A stretch of 63,057 bases of DNA from Rhodoferax sp. (GTDB taxonomy: Bacteria; Pseudomonadota; Gammaproteobacteria; Burkholderiales; Burkholderiaceae_C): contig JAIFLV010000040.1 of NCBI GenBank assembly GCA_020048895.1, positions 1 through 63,057 on the forward strand. The letters are read 5' to 3'. The notes below the pieces were generated by a model that searched no databases, had not been told where the DNA came from, and was given only the letters and a program-made list of their open reading frames with translations. This document shows positions 28,863 to 37,544 of this stretch, one piece after another. Each line of letters starts with the position of its first letter. Position 1 is the first letter of the stretch. Made by a program: the position numbers and the translations under genes.

Positions 28863-29511
28863 TTTGCGCCGGGTAAAGATAGAGAAACAGATTTCCCATT
28901 GGATGATTCCTGACCCAGTTTTCCTTGACACCCGGGAACGAATAATTGGAGAACTGTATGTTGAAACCCGCCGCCATCGCCACGTTTTCCCACCAGACCT
29001 TGGGTTTGATGGTTATGTGGGTGACGTCGTTGTGGTACTGCGGAATGACAAACTTACCATCGTCGCCGCCCGCAATAGGAACGGCGATGAAGACGCGGCT
29101 ACCGCTCTTGGCCCATTTGGCCAGCAGTGGCTGTATGTCATCTTCAGGAACGTGCTCGAGCACATCCTTTGCAATCACATGGGAATAACCATCAAAGATG
29201 TGCGTGTCTTCTAGGTCCTTGATGAGGTGGAGCCATTCCTCTACGTCGCAATCTGACTTCCGAATCGCATACTCACTAACGTCGACACCGTAGGCGCGCA
29301 GATCGAGAATTCGCAAGGCCTTCACCAAGAATCCCTTGGCGCACCCGAAGTCCAGAATCTTGTGAGTGACGTCAAGTTTCAGCTCCTTGGCCAGATAGTG
29401 CGCCATTCGAATTGTCAGTTCAGGCATCCAGGAGTAATTTTGATAACCCGACTTGCCTGACTGTACGCCGGTCTCGAAGTACTCTTTGTCGTAAACGGAA
29501 TATTGGTTCAT
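28855..29511 (-). CDS. SAM-dependent class I methyltransferase
   Basis: 218-residue methyltransferase. The ATG at 29511 forms an ATGA overlap with the stop of the radical SAM gene, which fixes the start (MNQYSVYDKEYFETG). SAM motif I is ILDFGCAKGFLVKAL, motif II around AYGVDVSEYAI, and the post-motif DVLEHVPEDD is typical of small-molecule or sugar methyltransferases. A late WWENVAMAAGF segment resembles methyltransferases acting on sugars. It is tightly coupled to both neighbours, so its substrate is probably the product of the radical SAM enzyme or the GT2 enzyme. Confidence 0.87.
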   Translation of the reverse strand: MNQYSVYDKEYFETGVQSGKSGYQNYSWMPELTIRMAHYLAKELKLDVTHKILDFGCAKGFLVKALRILDLRAYGVDVSEYAIRKSDCDVEEWLHLIKDLEDTHIFDGYSHVIAKDVLEHVPEDDIQPLLAKWAKSGSRVFIAVPIAGGDDGKFVIPQYHNDVTHITIKPKVWWENVAMAAGFNIQFSNYSFPGVKENWVRNHPMGNLFLYLYPAQNV

Positions 29512-31031
29512 GGGAAGTTGATGTGTTCGATAGTTGACTGGGTGCTTGGCACGATCGTTCCTTCGACAAGGCCTTTGACTGTCTTGTTGTTGTTGATGAA
29601 CAGGCAGGCTCGGCACTGCTCTCGCGGATCGAAATACGGTTTGACCGGTTTACTGTAGAGATCTCTGACTTCGGTGTTGTAGACCGTGCCCCACTTAGCC
29701 GCGTTGAATCGCCGCTCGGACGACTGGTAGGTGTTCTCCTGTGTCTCGGCAAGTACAGTTACAGAGTCGCACGGATAACAGTGCGACTTGCCATTGTCAG
29801 CATGACCAGTGGTGTCCCAGAACGTGTTGTAGACCTGCAGGAAGCATTGTCCCTGGTTCCACACCTGGTTGGCTTCTTCTTCTGTCGCGTGGTACTTGAG
29901 TTGATGGAAGATCCTCGACAGCGGTTGTCCACTGGCATCGATCAACTGCAACTTTTGCAGCCGTTTGCTCAAGTCGAAGTGGGAAAGCAACTGGGCGTCA
30001 CGACTCAGATTACAGTCTGTCAGCAGGCGAACGTAATTGAAGTTGTTCTTGGCGGCAAACCTATCGAGCCGCAGCAGTTCTTCATCGCTTGTCCAAGGGC
30101 CGTAAACATAGGACAACCCGACCGTCAGCTTCGGATTGTCAATGATACTTTGAGGAATGTATTGACACTCAAACAATCCGTTCTTGTAAAACGCTGAAGC
30201 GGTAGGTGGCGTAATTGAAATCCTTATCCAGGAAAACGCCTTGTAGATTTCAGCATCGAGTTTTTCAGGGAACCCGTTGGTGATCAATCCGAGATCGATC
30301 GACTTCCTTGAAAGGTACTCAACGAAATCTGTGAAATGTGGCCAAAGATTTGGCTGACCACCGCCGGAAAGAATGAGTCCGCGCAGCTTGATGTCGCTGC
30401 CGGTCAATGCCTTGTAAGCTTCATTGTGTTTTGGAAATTCCCGCCTATTGAAGTCCGCCTGCTCGTCATCGAGAGCCTCGACAAAGTCCGTCGCTTCCTT
30501 AAGATCAATAGAGTCTGCCTTATTGCGCGCAATAGTCGAGCAATACTCGCATTTGCTTGAGCACACCTGATGATTGGTCATCGTCGCGCGGACGATACTG
30601 CCGAAGCCAGTTTCCTTGAACTTCTGGAAAATTGGCCAATGGTAATGCAGCTTGTCGCCAGTCGCTGTGAACGACCTTTCCCGTTTCGTCACAATGTGCG
30701 TGATTTCAGCGGGGGTGATCTTCTTTGCCGCGTGGGGTGCGCCTCCAAGCAGACTTTGGGGCACCACGAACAACTCCGAGTCGTTAACCCTTCCGATCCG
30801 TTCAGCAATCAGATGATAGTTGCTCTTGGTCAGCCGCACACCTGTCGTGATGGCGTTGTCCGCACCGATCGTGGACAGTGAGTAATGTCTGGCTATGTTA
30901 TTCGAGCCAATCCTGCTTCGTTGCGTCACGCGCACATTTCCAATGGGGTCCTCTTCGAAAGCATATGTGTATTTCTCTTCTTCCAGCGTGTTGAACACCT
31001 TAAATTTTGGGGCAGCGAGAATTTTTTCCAT
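29508..31031 (-). CDS. Radical SAM enzyme with C-terminal auxiliary cysteines
   Basis: 507-residue radical SAM protein. The CX3CX2C cluster motif is Cys157, Cys161 and Cys164 (CSSKCEYC), followed by LILSGGGQPNLWP (the GGE-like region, about 219-231) and ITNGF. Additional cysteines near the C-terminus (Cys396, Cys418, Cys421, Cys473, Cys476) resemble a SPASM/twitch-like region that binds further Fe-S clusters. A 150-residue N-terminal domain precedes the barrel and is not recognised. The gene leads a set of overlapping genes, so its product probably acts in the same pathway as the methyltransferase and glycosyltransferases. No precursor peptide was found nearby. Confidence 0.88.
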   Translation of the reverse strand: MEKILAAPKFKVFNTLEEEKYTYAFEEDPIGNVRVTQRSRIGSNNIARHYSLSTIGADNAITTGVRLTKSNYHLIAERIGRVNDSELFVVPQSLLGGAPHAAKKITPAEITHIVTKRERSFTATGDKLHYHWPIFQKFKETGFGSIVRATMTNHQVCSSKCEYCSTIARNKADSIDLKEATDFVEALDDEQADFNRREFPKHNEAYKALTGSDIKLRGLILSGGGQPNLWPHFTDFVEYLSRKSIDLGLITNGFPEKLDAEIYKAFSWIRISITPPTASAFYKNGLFECQYIPQSIIDNPKLTVGLSYVYGPWTSDEELLRLDRFAAKNNFNYVRLLTDCNLSRDAQLLSHFDLSKRLQKLQLIDASGQPLSRIFHQLKYHATEEEANQVWNQGQCFLQVYNTFWDTTGHADNGKSHCYPCDSVTVLAETQENTYQSSERRFNAAKWGTVYNTEVRDLYSKPVKPYFDPREQCRACLFINNNKTVKGLVEGTIVPSTQSTIEHINFP

Positions 31032-31417
31032 GATATTTATTTGTGCTCATGAGTCTTGTGTGCCGGAAAAATGTACTACAGCTAAGCATGCTGTGAAAAC
31101 AATTTGTCTTCAAATTTGCAAGCGGGTCGTTTTTTTCATACTGGGGTTTGCAAGAAATCCCGCGCCATTGCGACACTTTTCCATATGCTTCAGGCCTTTC
31201 TTGCCAATTTCCAGGGTTGTCCTACAAGTACCACAAATCGAAAGAGTGGATGCGCTTTTTACTATCTTTTCAGCAGCGTTCTTCGCTTACGACAAAGGCA
31301 CTTGAGGCACTTTTCGTCATCACTATCTAGCCAAAATCGCCTTGAATTCAACTTCCACCGAAGTTCTGCAGCCAGCCTTTTGCAACCAAACGTCAGAAGC
31401 ACCCTGGCGTTCGCGCA
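31032..31417. other. Upstream region of the modification island, no gene seen
   Basis: AT-rich DNA between the radical SAM gene and the broken hepT gene. Minor open frames have no protein character. It presumably holds the promoter of the island genes reading left; no convincing consensus promoter was found. Confidence 0.45.
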
Positions 31418-31828
31418 TTACCCCCGCTGCAACACAACACGGGTGAAATCCAAAAAAACATCCAGGTGTCCGGTAACAACACTGACCAGAATGGGCAACA
31501 GCAGGTTCTGGTAATCATGCACCGCAATGTTGCGAAAAGCCACCATGCGCTTGGGAGCATCGGCCAGTGCAGCATCTATCCACCCTGCACGTGCCATCAA
31601 TCAAAAAACATAGCGGGCGCCTTGCGGCATGCCCAAGCCTTCGCGGCGCACGATATGCTGGCCCATGTCCAGCACCGCTTCACAAGCACGCTGTACGTTG
31701 AGAATAGCGGCGTCCTGGCGGGTGAAGTCGGTCGCAAAGCTGGCGGGGTCTCGCGCATACTCCTCGCGCGCCCGGGCCACGCAACGCTCCACGGTGGCGG
31801 ACTTGTTGATCAGCACGTCATCGGCCAT
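31418..31828 (-). pseudogene. hepT: HEPN toxin (HepT-like), interrupted by an in-frame TGA
   Basis: Reads MADDVLINKSATVERCVARA at the start and, after a TGA at 31603-31601, continues in the same frame with LMARAGWIDAALADAPKRM and the RNIAVHDY segment. The last contains the RX4-6H catalytic motif of HEPN RNases. The first 75 codons alone lack this motif, so the toxin is predicted inactive unless the stop is read through. The start overlaps the mntA gene by 11 bp, the usual order for MNT-HEPN pairs. Loss of the toxin while the antitoxin frame is intact is expected for decay of such systems. Confidence 0.8.
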
Positions 31829-32240
31829 GGATTTTTCCAGTGCGTTGGATATCCGCCATCAATGGCGCACGGGCCTCATCCAAAGCCGTTTTCTCACTCA
31901 ATACATAAGTTTCAAACAAACCCGCCGCAAGGCCCACCGACCACAAACGCTGGCCGGTCGTTATCACTTGGTATTGCATGACGGTCGATGCCGAGCGCAA
32001 GTCCAGAAGGTCCACCGGGCAACCCGCAATGTCGGCCAGGGTTCCCGCCACATCCCAAAGCGCCAGTGGCTCGGCGTAGCCTGCCACCAATACCGCCAGG
32101 TCCAGGTCACTCTGCGGACCGGCCGTACCCTGCACCTGGCTGCCGAAGGCATATATCGCCATGGTGTCTGTGAAACGGCTGCGGATCGCCGATACAACAG
32201 GGCCCTGCTCAGCAAGCAAAGGCGTCATGGCTGCAACCAT
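31818..32240 (-). CDS. mntA: MNT-domain nucleotidyltransferase antitoxin (MntA-like)
   Basis: Minimal nucleotidyltransferase of about 140 residues. The signature GS-X10-DLD is present (GSQVQGTAGPQSDLDLAV). In MNT-HEPN systems MntA adds AMP units to a tyrosine of the HEPN toxin near its RX4-6H motif and so silences it. The start is uncertain: ATG at 32240 or 32228; a TTG at 32261 would overlap the NnrU gene. It overlaps the broken hepT frame. With its partner disrupted, the protein may be an orphan. Confidence 0.85.
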   Translation of the reverse strand: MVAAMTPLLAEQGPVVSAIRSRFTDTMAIYAFGSQVQGTAGPQSDLDLAVLVAGYAEPLALWDVAGTLADIAGCPVDLLDLRSASTVMQYQVITTGQRLWSVGLAAGLFETYVLSEKTALDEARAPLMADIQRTGKIHGR

Positions 32241-32253
32241 ACTGGGGCTACTT

Positions 32254-32832
32254 CTAGCCAAACGGCCGAATGCCGATCAGCAGGCCGTGGCCCCAGAAGG
32301 CAAAACCCACCCAGGCAACCAGCCCCAGGGCGGCAGTGATGCCCGTCCTCCCAGCGCTGCTTGGGCCATACACCGTTCCCAAGGCGCGGTCCCGGCGACG
32401 GGCAGCCAAATAGTCTAAAACGCCCCAGGCCAGAAAGGAACCAAAAAGTATGACGTGTGCCACGTTGCCATTGGAGATCAAATGTGCCAGCGCCCAGGTC
32501 TTAACGCCCAGCACCATGGGGTGGTGCAAGCGTGACTTGAAGGCATTGCCAGGCACATAAGCGGCCACCAACAGTACAAAGGCTACCAACGTCAACAGCG
32601 ATGCCGCGTGCCGCATGCCCAGCGGTGGGGTCCAAAGCAAATGAGGTGTTTCACGCGCAATGCCAAATCCCCAGATGATGAGCCCAAATCCGACCACTGA
32701 CAGAACGGAGTAAATACCTTTGTAAGCGCCTTCGCCCATCTTGGCCAAGCGCTGGGTGCGCCAGTCTTCAGCAAAGATTCGAACCGAATGCACCCCTAAG
32801 AAAATGACAAGTCCAAGGATCAGATACGGCAT
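32254..32832 (-). CDS. NnrU-family membrane protein
   Basis: 192-residue integral membrane protein with about five helices. Family features: start LILGLVIFLGVHSVRIFAEDWR, middle LHHPMVLGVKTWALAHLISNGN and an RRRDRALGTVYGP loop. NnrU proteins accompany denitrification genes in some bacteria and resemble isoprenoid-modifying or heme-linked membrane proteins; no nitrite or nitric oxide reductase genes are in this window. It ends 14 bp before the mntA start at 32240 and begins 18 bp downstream of the diguanylate cyclase gene. Confidence 0.88.
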   Translation of the reverse strand: MPYLILGLVIFLGVHSVRIFAEDWRTQRLAKMGEGAYKGIYSVLSVVGFGLIIWGFGIARETPHLLWTPPLGMRHAASLLTLVAFVLLVAAYVPGNAFKSRLHHPMVLGVKTWALAHLISNGNVAHVILFGSFLAWGVLDYLAARRRDRALGTVYGPSSAGRTGITAALGLVAWVGFAFWGHGLLIGIRPFG

Positions 32833-32849
32833 GGTTTTCCTTCAAAGTT

Positions 32850-34400
32850 CTAGGCAGCAAGCACACGATTCTTGCCTGCACGCTTGGCCAGGTACATCGC
32901 CTGGTCGGCACGTTTGATCGCGTCTGCACCTTTTTCATTGGCGGCGAGCTGTGCCACACCAGCACTGAAGGTGATCAACACTTTCTCTGCACCGGCAAGA
33001 AAGAAACGTTTCGTCAGTTCGCGTTGCAAGCGGGTCATGGCTTCTACGCCATGGTCCAGAGGCGTGTCGGGCATCAAGATAACAAATTCCTCGCCACCGT
33101 AACGTGCCAGCGTATCTTGCGGGCGCATGCATTCCCGTGCCACTGCCGCCAGGTGCGCCAGCGCTGCATCGCCTGTGGCGTGGCCTAGCGTGTCATTGAG
33201 CTTCTTGAAATTATCGATGTCGAGGAGCGCCACGCTGAGCGGTGACTCCTTGCGGTGCATGCCTGACACTTCCTTGTCGAGCGCTTCGTCCATACCCTTG
33301 CGGTTCAGGGCTCCTGTGAGTGGGTCATGGCGGGCCTGGGCACTGACGCGGTCGAGTTCCTTGTGCAGTTTCACCAATTCGGCTTCGGTCTCATCAGCAC
33401 GCGCACGCATCGCCTGCAGTTCATCACCAGCAAGTTTGCTTTGCTCGGCCATGCTGCGGGTGGCTCCCACCACTTCCTTCAATACCGGGGCAATTTCTTC
33501 AATCGTCTTGGCCTGCTCGATCTGACGCGCGTTTTCCACCAGCTTGCCATGAAAACTACCTGTCGACTGCGTCATCTGTGACAGTCGTTCAATGAAGGTG
33601 GCCAGCATCTGGCGCATCTCGTTTTGCGCTTGCATCGCACGCTCTTTGGCGTCTTTTTGCTTGAAGATGACATCTTTGAGCCTTTTCTCCACATCATCCA
33701 GGCGCCGCAACGTCAGAGGTGGTTTCGAGGCGTCTTTCAACGCATCCATCTGGCCCTTGAGCCATTGCTCTTCCAGGCTCAGTTCCCCAATGTTCTCAAA
33801 CACCAGATGTAGCAGTTTGAGCAGGCTGTTCTTGATCTCAAACTGGTCCTCTGCAGTGAACGACAGGCGGTGGCTGTAATTCACCAGCATGAGCTTGGCA
33901 GTTGCCACATCGGTGCCGGGTTGCTTCAATGCACGCAACAAATCGCTCGTCTGTTCACTGAAACGCTCATCGTCTGTCCCCAAAGCGGGCTGCGCATACT
34001 CAATGAGTCGCCCAATCTGCGCCATAAAGTCGGCCGTAATGGCAGGAACCGTCAATGGAGTGGTATCGGCTGTCAGACTTCCGGGAACCGTTGACCCACT
34101 CTCTGCGGAATTGGCTGGAACAAAGCCTCCGTAGGCAACCAACGCGGTTTTGACACCGTCCCAGTTCAGTCTATCAATGGCATATTCCAGCAGACCGCGC
34201 TGCTTTTGCTGTCCGGGCGTCTTTGCGGGTAAAGCCTGGGCTATTTCCCGCAGGGCATCCGCTGGAAAGGGGGGTACCTGCGCTACACCCGCTATCTCGT
34301 TGTAGATGTTCTGGTAGTTCAGTGGTGTTGGCACCATCTTGCGAGAGGTCAACTGCTTGAGCGTCTCGCGTGCAATTTCAAAGGGTTTTTTCTCTATCAT
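32850..34400 (-). CDS. Diguanylate cyclase (GGDEF) with helical N-terminal region
   Basis: Cytosolic enzyme of 516 residues predicted to make cyclic di-GMP from two GTP. The C-terminal GGDEF domain carries the active-site motif YGGEEF and, five residues before it, the inhibitory RxxD site (RPQD), so product feedback is expected. The preceding 350 residues are mostly helical, with long coiled-coil stretches (MRARADETEAELVKLHKELD) and an N-terminal motif EIARETLKQLTSRKMVPTPL shared by a betaproteobacterial subgroup. No transmembrane segment. The start overlaps the stop of the alpha/beta hydrolase gene by 4 bp (ATGA), so they are co-translated. Confidence 0.92.
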   Translation of the reverse strand: MIEKKPFEIARETLKQLTSRKMVPTPLNYQNIYNEIAGVAQVPPFPADALREIAQALPAKTPGQQKQRGLLEYAIDRLNWDGVKTALVAYGGFVPANSAESGSTVPGSLTADTTPLTVPAITADFMAQIGRLIEYAQPALGTDDERFSEQTSDLLRALKQPGTDVATAKLMLVNYSHRLSFTAEDQFEIKNSLLKLLHLVFENIGELSLEEQWLKGQMDALKDASKPPLTLRRLDDVEKRLKDVIFKQKDAKERAMQAQNEMRQMLATFIERLSQMTQSTGSFHGKLVENARQIEQAKTIEEIAPVLKEVVGATRSMAEQSKLAGDELQAMRARADETEAELVKLHKELDRVSAQARHDPLTGALNRKGMDEALDKEVSGMHRKESPLSVALLDIDNFKKLNDTLGHATGDAALAHLAAVARECMRPQDTLARYGGEEFVILMPDTPLDHGVEAMTRLQRELTKRFFLAGAEKVLITFSAGVAQLAANEKGADAIKRADQAMYLAKRAGKNRVLAA

Positions 34401-35344
34401 GGTTTGCTCAAAAAAGTCTTCACCACATCCACCGTGGCCTTGGCGTCCTCCTCGTGGGGAACATGCCCCAGGGAATCAAAAATAACCAGCTTGGACCCTG
34501 CAATATCCGAGGCAAAACGCTGCCCATTGTCCAGGGGAATCAATCTGTCTTTCGCACCCCAGAGTATCAGGGTAGGAACATTCACGCTCTTGATGGTCGA
34601 TGGATCGGCACTCAAACCCTGGTTAAAGCGGTAGGAAAGGGCTTGCCTATTACCGGCGCGCAGCGCCAATTCGTAATAGCGATCCACCAGTGCAGGTGTT
34701 ACTTTCGCTGGGTCACCATACACATTGCGCACACTGCTCTCCACGACCCCCCTCGGTAAGACGTGTTCCATCAGCACGCGCAGGCCAGGTGTGCGGGCAA
34801 TCCGAAAAGCAACTGGAACGGATTGCGATTGCATGGGATACCCCGCGGAATCCACCAAGACAAGTTGCTGCACGCGATGCTGCAACGCAACGGCAGTAGC
34901 CCAGGCGATCTGACCACCCAGTGAGTTTCCAGCCAATACACAACTCTGCACTCCAAGCTTATCCAACACGGCAGTGACAAATCGCACATACGCTGCAATG
35001 GAGTAGTCGTTTAGAGGGTCGGGTCCAGTCAAACCAAACGCTGGTAAATCGAAGCGAATCACCCTTCTGTTGACCTTCAATTCCTCCACCCAGCCATCCC
35101 AGGTATGCAGACTTGCAGAAGTACCATGCAGCAGCACGATAGGCAACGGATCGTCACGTGGCCCCTCGTCGCGAAAATGCACATCCATACCCAACACCGG
35201 CATAAATTTCGAAGGTGCACCAGCCCAGCGGGCCGACAAATCCTGCACGGTTCTATCGGGAGCCCAAGTTGCCAACACGCCAGCTCCAGCGAAAACAACG
35301 CAAGCCACCAGAACTACACCCAGAATCCGCACAATAATTTTCAT
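34397..35344 (-). CDS. Alpha/beta-hydrolase, membrane-anchored or exported
   Basis: 315-residue serine hydrolase. An N-terminal hydrophobic segment (about 4-27) suggests membrane anchoring or export. The oxyanion region is VLLHGTSASLHTWDGW, the nucleophile elbow GNSLGG, the acid GAKDRLIP and the catalytic His is in SLGHVPHEED near the C-terminus. Lipase or esterase activity on small acyl esters is likely; the substrate cannot be told. Overlaps the diguanylate cyclase gene downstream. Confidence 0.9.
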   Translation of the reverse strand: MKIIVRILGVVLVACVVFAGAGVLATWAPDRTVQDLSARWAGAPSKFMPVLGMDVHFRDEGPRDDPLPIVLLHGTSASLHTWDGWVEELKVNRRVIRFDLPAFGLTGPDPLNDYSIAAYVRFVTAVLDKLGVQSCVLAGNSLGGQIAWATAVALQHRVQQLVLVDSAGYPMQSQSVPVAFRIARTPGLRVLMEHVLPRGVVESSVRNVYGDPAKVTPALVDRYYELALRAGNRQALSYRFNQGLSADPSTIKSVNVPTLILWGAKDRLIPLDNGQRFASDIAGSKLVIFDSLGHVPHEEDAKATVDVVKTFLSKP

Positions 35345-35700
35345 GGTTCACACTCTACACGTGTCCGTAGACGACCTGTCAACGTACAAACCTGTGCATA
35401 AATTTTGAACAAGCACACTGTTATCCACAAGATGAAGCAAATTCACAAACTTGTTCATACCAGGCAACCACCAAAAACCGCCAGCCCCACAGCACTTCAC
35501 ACGCCCTAAGTCATTGATTTTTATGAATAAAAAACATTTCTCCACAGAAACGGGCTTTGCTTACCTACTACTACTATCTCTTTAAGTAAAAGAAAGATAA
35601 GAGAGAAGGACAACCCTTGTCCGAAGAATAAATTTTGGCCCTTCAATCAAGTAAGATTTACGGTTTCCTCCTGGGCGCCTCTTGTCGTTTCCTGATTTGC
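35345..35700. promoter_or_regulatory. AT-rich minC upstream region with DnaA-box-like sites
   Basis: Contains TGTGCATAA at 35393-35401 (reverse complement TTATGCACA), TTATCCACA at 35421-35429 (perfect DnaA box) and a one-mismatch site TTCTCCACA at 35538-35546, followed by an AT-rich stretch near 35515-35640. No gene is seen. Divergent promoters for the hydrolase gene and minC must lie here. Confidence 0.5.
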
Positions 35701-36450
35701 ATGTCTGTTTCCTTTGAAATTAAAAGCGCCCAACTCCCGTTGGTCGCATTGTTGCTGCGTTCTGACGATTGGGAATTGGTGTCTCAGGACATCCTCAAAG
35801 AATTTGGTCCACAGGGTGAAAGCCCTGATTTTTTTGACCACGATGCACTGGTGATTGACTTTTCACATCTGGATGTCGCAACACCCGTGACTGATCTGGT
35901 GCCCTTGCTAAAGGTGCTGCGGGTCTGCAATTTGGTCCCTGTAGCGATGCGTGGTGCCAGCAGCGCCTGGATGGCTGCAGGTCTTGAGGTGGGTTTGGTG
36001 GAAGCACCCGTGGAAGTGCACCACCATCGCCATCCGGTGGATGTGCCAGTTGTGAATCAGGTGGTGCAGGAGATCGTGCGTGAGGTGGTGCGCGAGGTTC
36101 CTGGACCATCGACCATGGTGGTGGATAAACCGTTGAGGTCTGGACAAAAAATATACGCGCGTGGTGCTGATTTGATTGTTTTGGCCATGGTCAATCAGGG
36201 CGCCGAAGTGGTGGCAGATGGAAACATTCATGTGTATGCACCGCTGCGTGGAAAGGCAATGGCTGGAGCACGCGGTAATACGCAAGCACGCATATTTTCA
36301 ACCTGCCTGGAGCCAGAACTGGTTTCGATCGCTGGTGTCTATCGAACCAGTGAAAATCCCCTGCCCGAGGAGGTGCAGGGCAAGGCAGCACAAATTCGCT
36401 TGAGCAACGACGGGACAGAGAAGTTGTTGATTGAAGCTTTATCTCAATAG
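35701..36450 (+). CDS. minC: Septum-site determining protein MinC
   Basis: Inhibitor of FtsZ ring assembly, 249 residues, which works with MinD at the cell poles. The N-terminal domain starts [19 protein letters not shown]; the C-terminal beta-helix (about 135-249) contains the conserved [20 protein letters not shown] and [14 protein letters not shown] segments needed for MinD binding. A Val/Pro/His-rich linker joins the two. I chose the ATG at 35701; a TTG at 35635 would add 22 unsupported residues. First gene of the minCDE operon. Confidence 0.96.
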   Translation: MSVSFEIKSAQLPLVALLLRSDDWELVSQDILKEFGPQGESPDFFDHDALVIDFSHLDVATPVTDLVPLLKVLRVCNLVPVAMRGASSAWMAAGLEVGLVEAPVEVHHHRHPVDVPVVNQVVQEIVREVVREVPGPSTMVVDKPLRSGQKIYARGADLIVLAMVNQGAEVVADGNIHVYAPLRGKAMAGARGNTQARIFSTCLEPELVSIAGVYRTSENPLPEEVQGKAAQIRLSNDGTEKLLIEALSQ

Positions 36451-36462
36451 TTAGGGAAAGAA

Positions 36463-37278
36463 ATGACAAAGATTGTGGTGGTGACGTCGGGTAAAGGTGG
36501 GGTTGGTAAAACGACGACCAGCGCCAGTTTTGCGACCGGGTTGGCGATGCGGGGTCACAAGACTGCGGTGATTGATTTTGATGTGGGTTTACGTAACCTT
36601 GATCTGATCATGGGTTGCGAGCGTCGTGTGGTCTATGACCTGATCAACGTCATTCAGGGCGAAGCCAACCTCAATCAGGCCTTGATTAAGGACAAACAGG
36701 CGGAAAACTTGTATGTGCTTGCTGCGTCGCAAACCCGTGACAAGGACGCTCTCTCTCAAGACGGAGTAGAAAAGGTACTCAATGACCTCACGGCCATGGA
36801 TTTTGAATACATTATTTGCGACTCGCCCGCTGGAATAGAGACCGGGGCGCTGATGGCCATGCACTTCGCCGATGAAGCGCTGGTGGTTACCAATCCGGAA
36901 GTCTCGTCCGTGCGCGACTCGGACCGTATTCTGGGCATGTTGGCCAGCAAGACGCGGCGCGCCATCACCGGTGCAGATCCGATCAAGGAACACTTGTTGA
37001 TTACCCGTTACAACCCGGCACGGGTGGACCAGGGGCAAATGCTCTCGCTTGACGATATCAAGGATATTTTGCGCATCAAACTTATCGGCGTCATTCCAGA
37101 GAGTGAATCGGTATTGCAGGCATCGAACCAGGGTGTACCGGCAGTGCATATGCAAGGCAGTGACGTATCGGAAGCCTACAAGGACGTGATTGACCGGTTT
37201 CTGGGGCAGGACAAGCCTATGCGCTTTACAGAAGCACCCAAACAGGGGTTGTTCAAGCGGCTGTTTGGGGGGAAATAG
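36463..37278 (+). CDS. minD: Septum-site determining ATPase MinD
   Basis: ParA/MinD-type ATPase of 271 residues that binds the inner membrane in its ATP form, recruits MinC and is released by MinE. The deviant Walker A motif GKGGVGKT has Lys11 and Lys16; FDVGLRNLD and CDSPAGIE are the switch and Walker B regions. The C-terminus ends in an amphipathic membrane-targeting helix (KQGLFKRLFGGK). It starts 12 bp after minC and ends 3 bp before minE. Confidence 0.98.
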   Translation: MTKIVVVTSGKGGVGKTTTSASFATGLAMRGHKTAVIDFDVGLRNLDLIMGCERRVVYDLINVIQGEANLNQALIKDKQAENLYVLAASQTRDKDALSQDGVEKVLNDLTAMDFEYIICDSPAGIETGALMAMHFADEALVVTNPEVSSVRDSDRILGMLASKTRRAITGADPIKEHLLITRYNPARVDQGQMLSLDDIKDILRIKLIGVIPESESVLQASNQGVPAVHMQGSDVSEAYKDVIDRFLGQDKPMRFTEAPKQGLFKRLFGGK

Positions 37279-37281
37279 AAC

Positions 37282-37542
37282 ATGTCTATTTTCTCTTTCC
37301 TGCTGGGCGAGAAGAAGAAGACCGCCAGCGTCGCCAAGGAACGCCTGCAAATCATCCTTGCACACGAGCGTAGCGGGCGCAATGCCGCCGAACCCGATTA
37401 CCTGCCGGAACTGCAACGGGAGTTGGTGGCAGTGATCTGCAAATACATCAAGATCGACCCCAAAGACATCAAGCTGAACCTGGAGCGTCAGGACAATCTG
37501 GAAGTGCTGGAAGTAAAAATCGAATTGCCAGACAAACGCTGA
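37282..37542 (+). CDS. minE: Cell division topological specificity factor MinE
   Basis: 86-residue partner that stimulates MinD ATPase and drives pole-to-pole oscillation. The N-terminal membrane-binding segment ([20 protein letters not shown]) and the anti-MinCD helix ([10 protein letters not shown]) are clear, and the C-terminal topological domain ([18 protein letters not shown]) is complete. It ends 2 bp from the convergent TANGO2-like gene, leaving no space for a separate terminator. Confidence 0.97.
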   Translation: MSIFSFLLGEKKKTASVAKERLQIILAHERSGRNAAEPDYLPELQRELVAVICKYIKIDPKDIKLNLERQDNLEVLEVKIELPDKR

Positions 37543-37544
37543 GT

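Noticed and set aside
31032..31417. Precursor peptide gene for the radical SAM enzyme
   Set aside because: Only very short frames (such as a nine-codon MKKTTRLQI) are present, with no leader/core features.
35393..35546. Chromosomal replication origin
   Set aside because: Only two to three DnaA-box-like sites and no dnaA, dnaN, gyrB or parAB genes nearby; kept only as a regulatory candidate.
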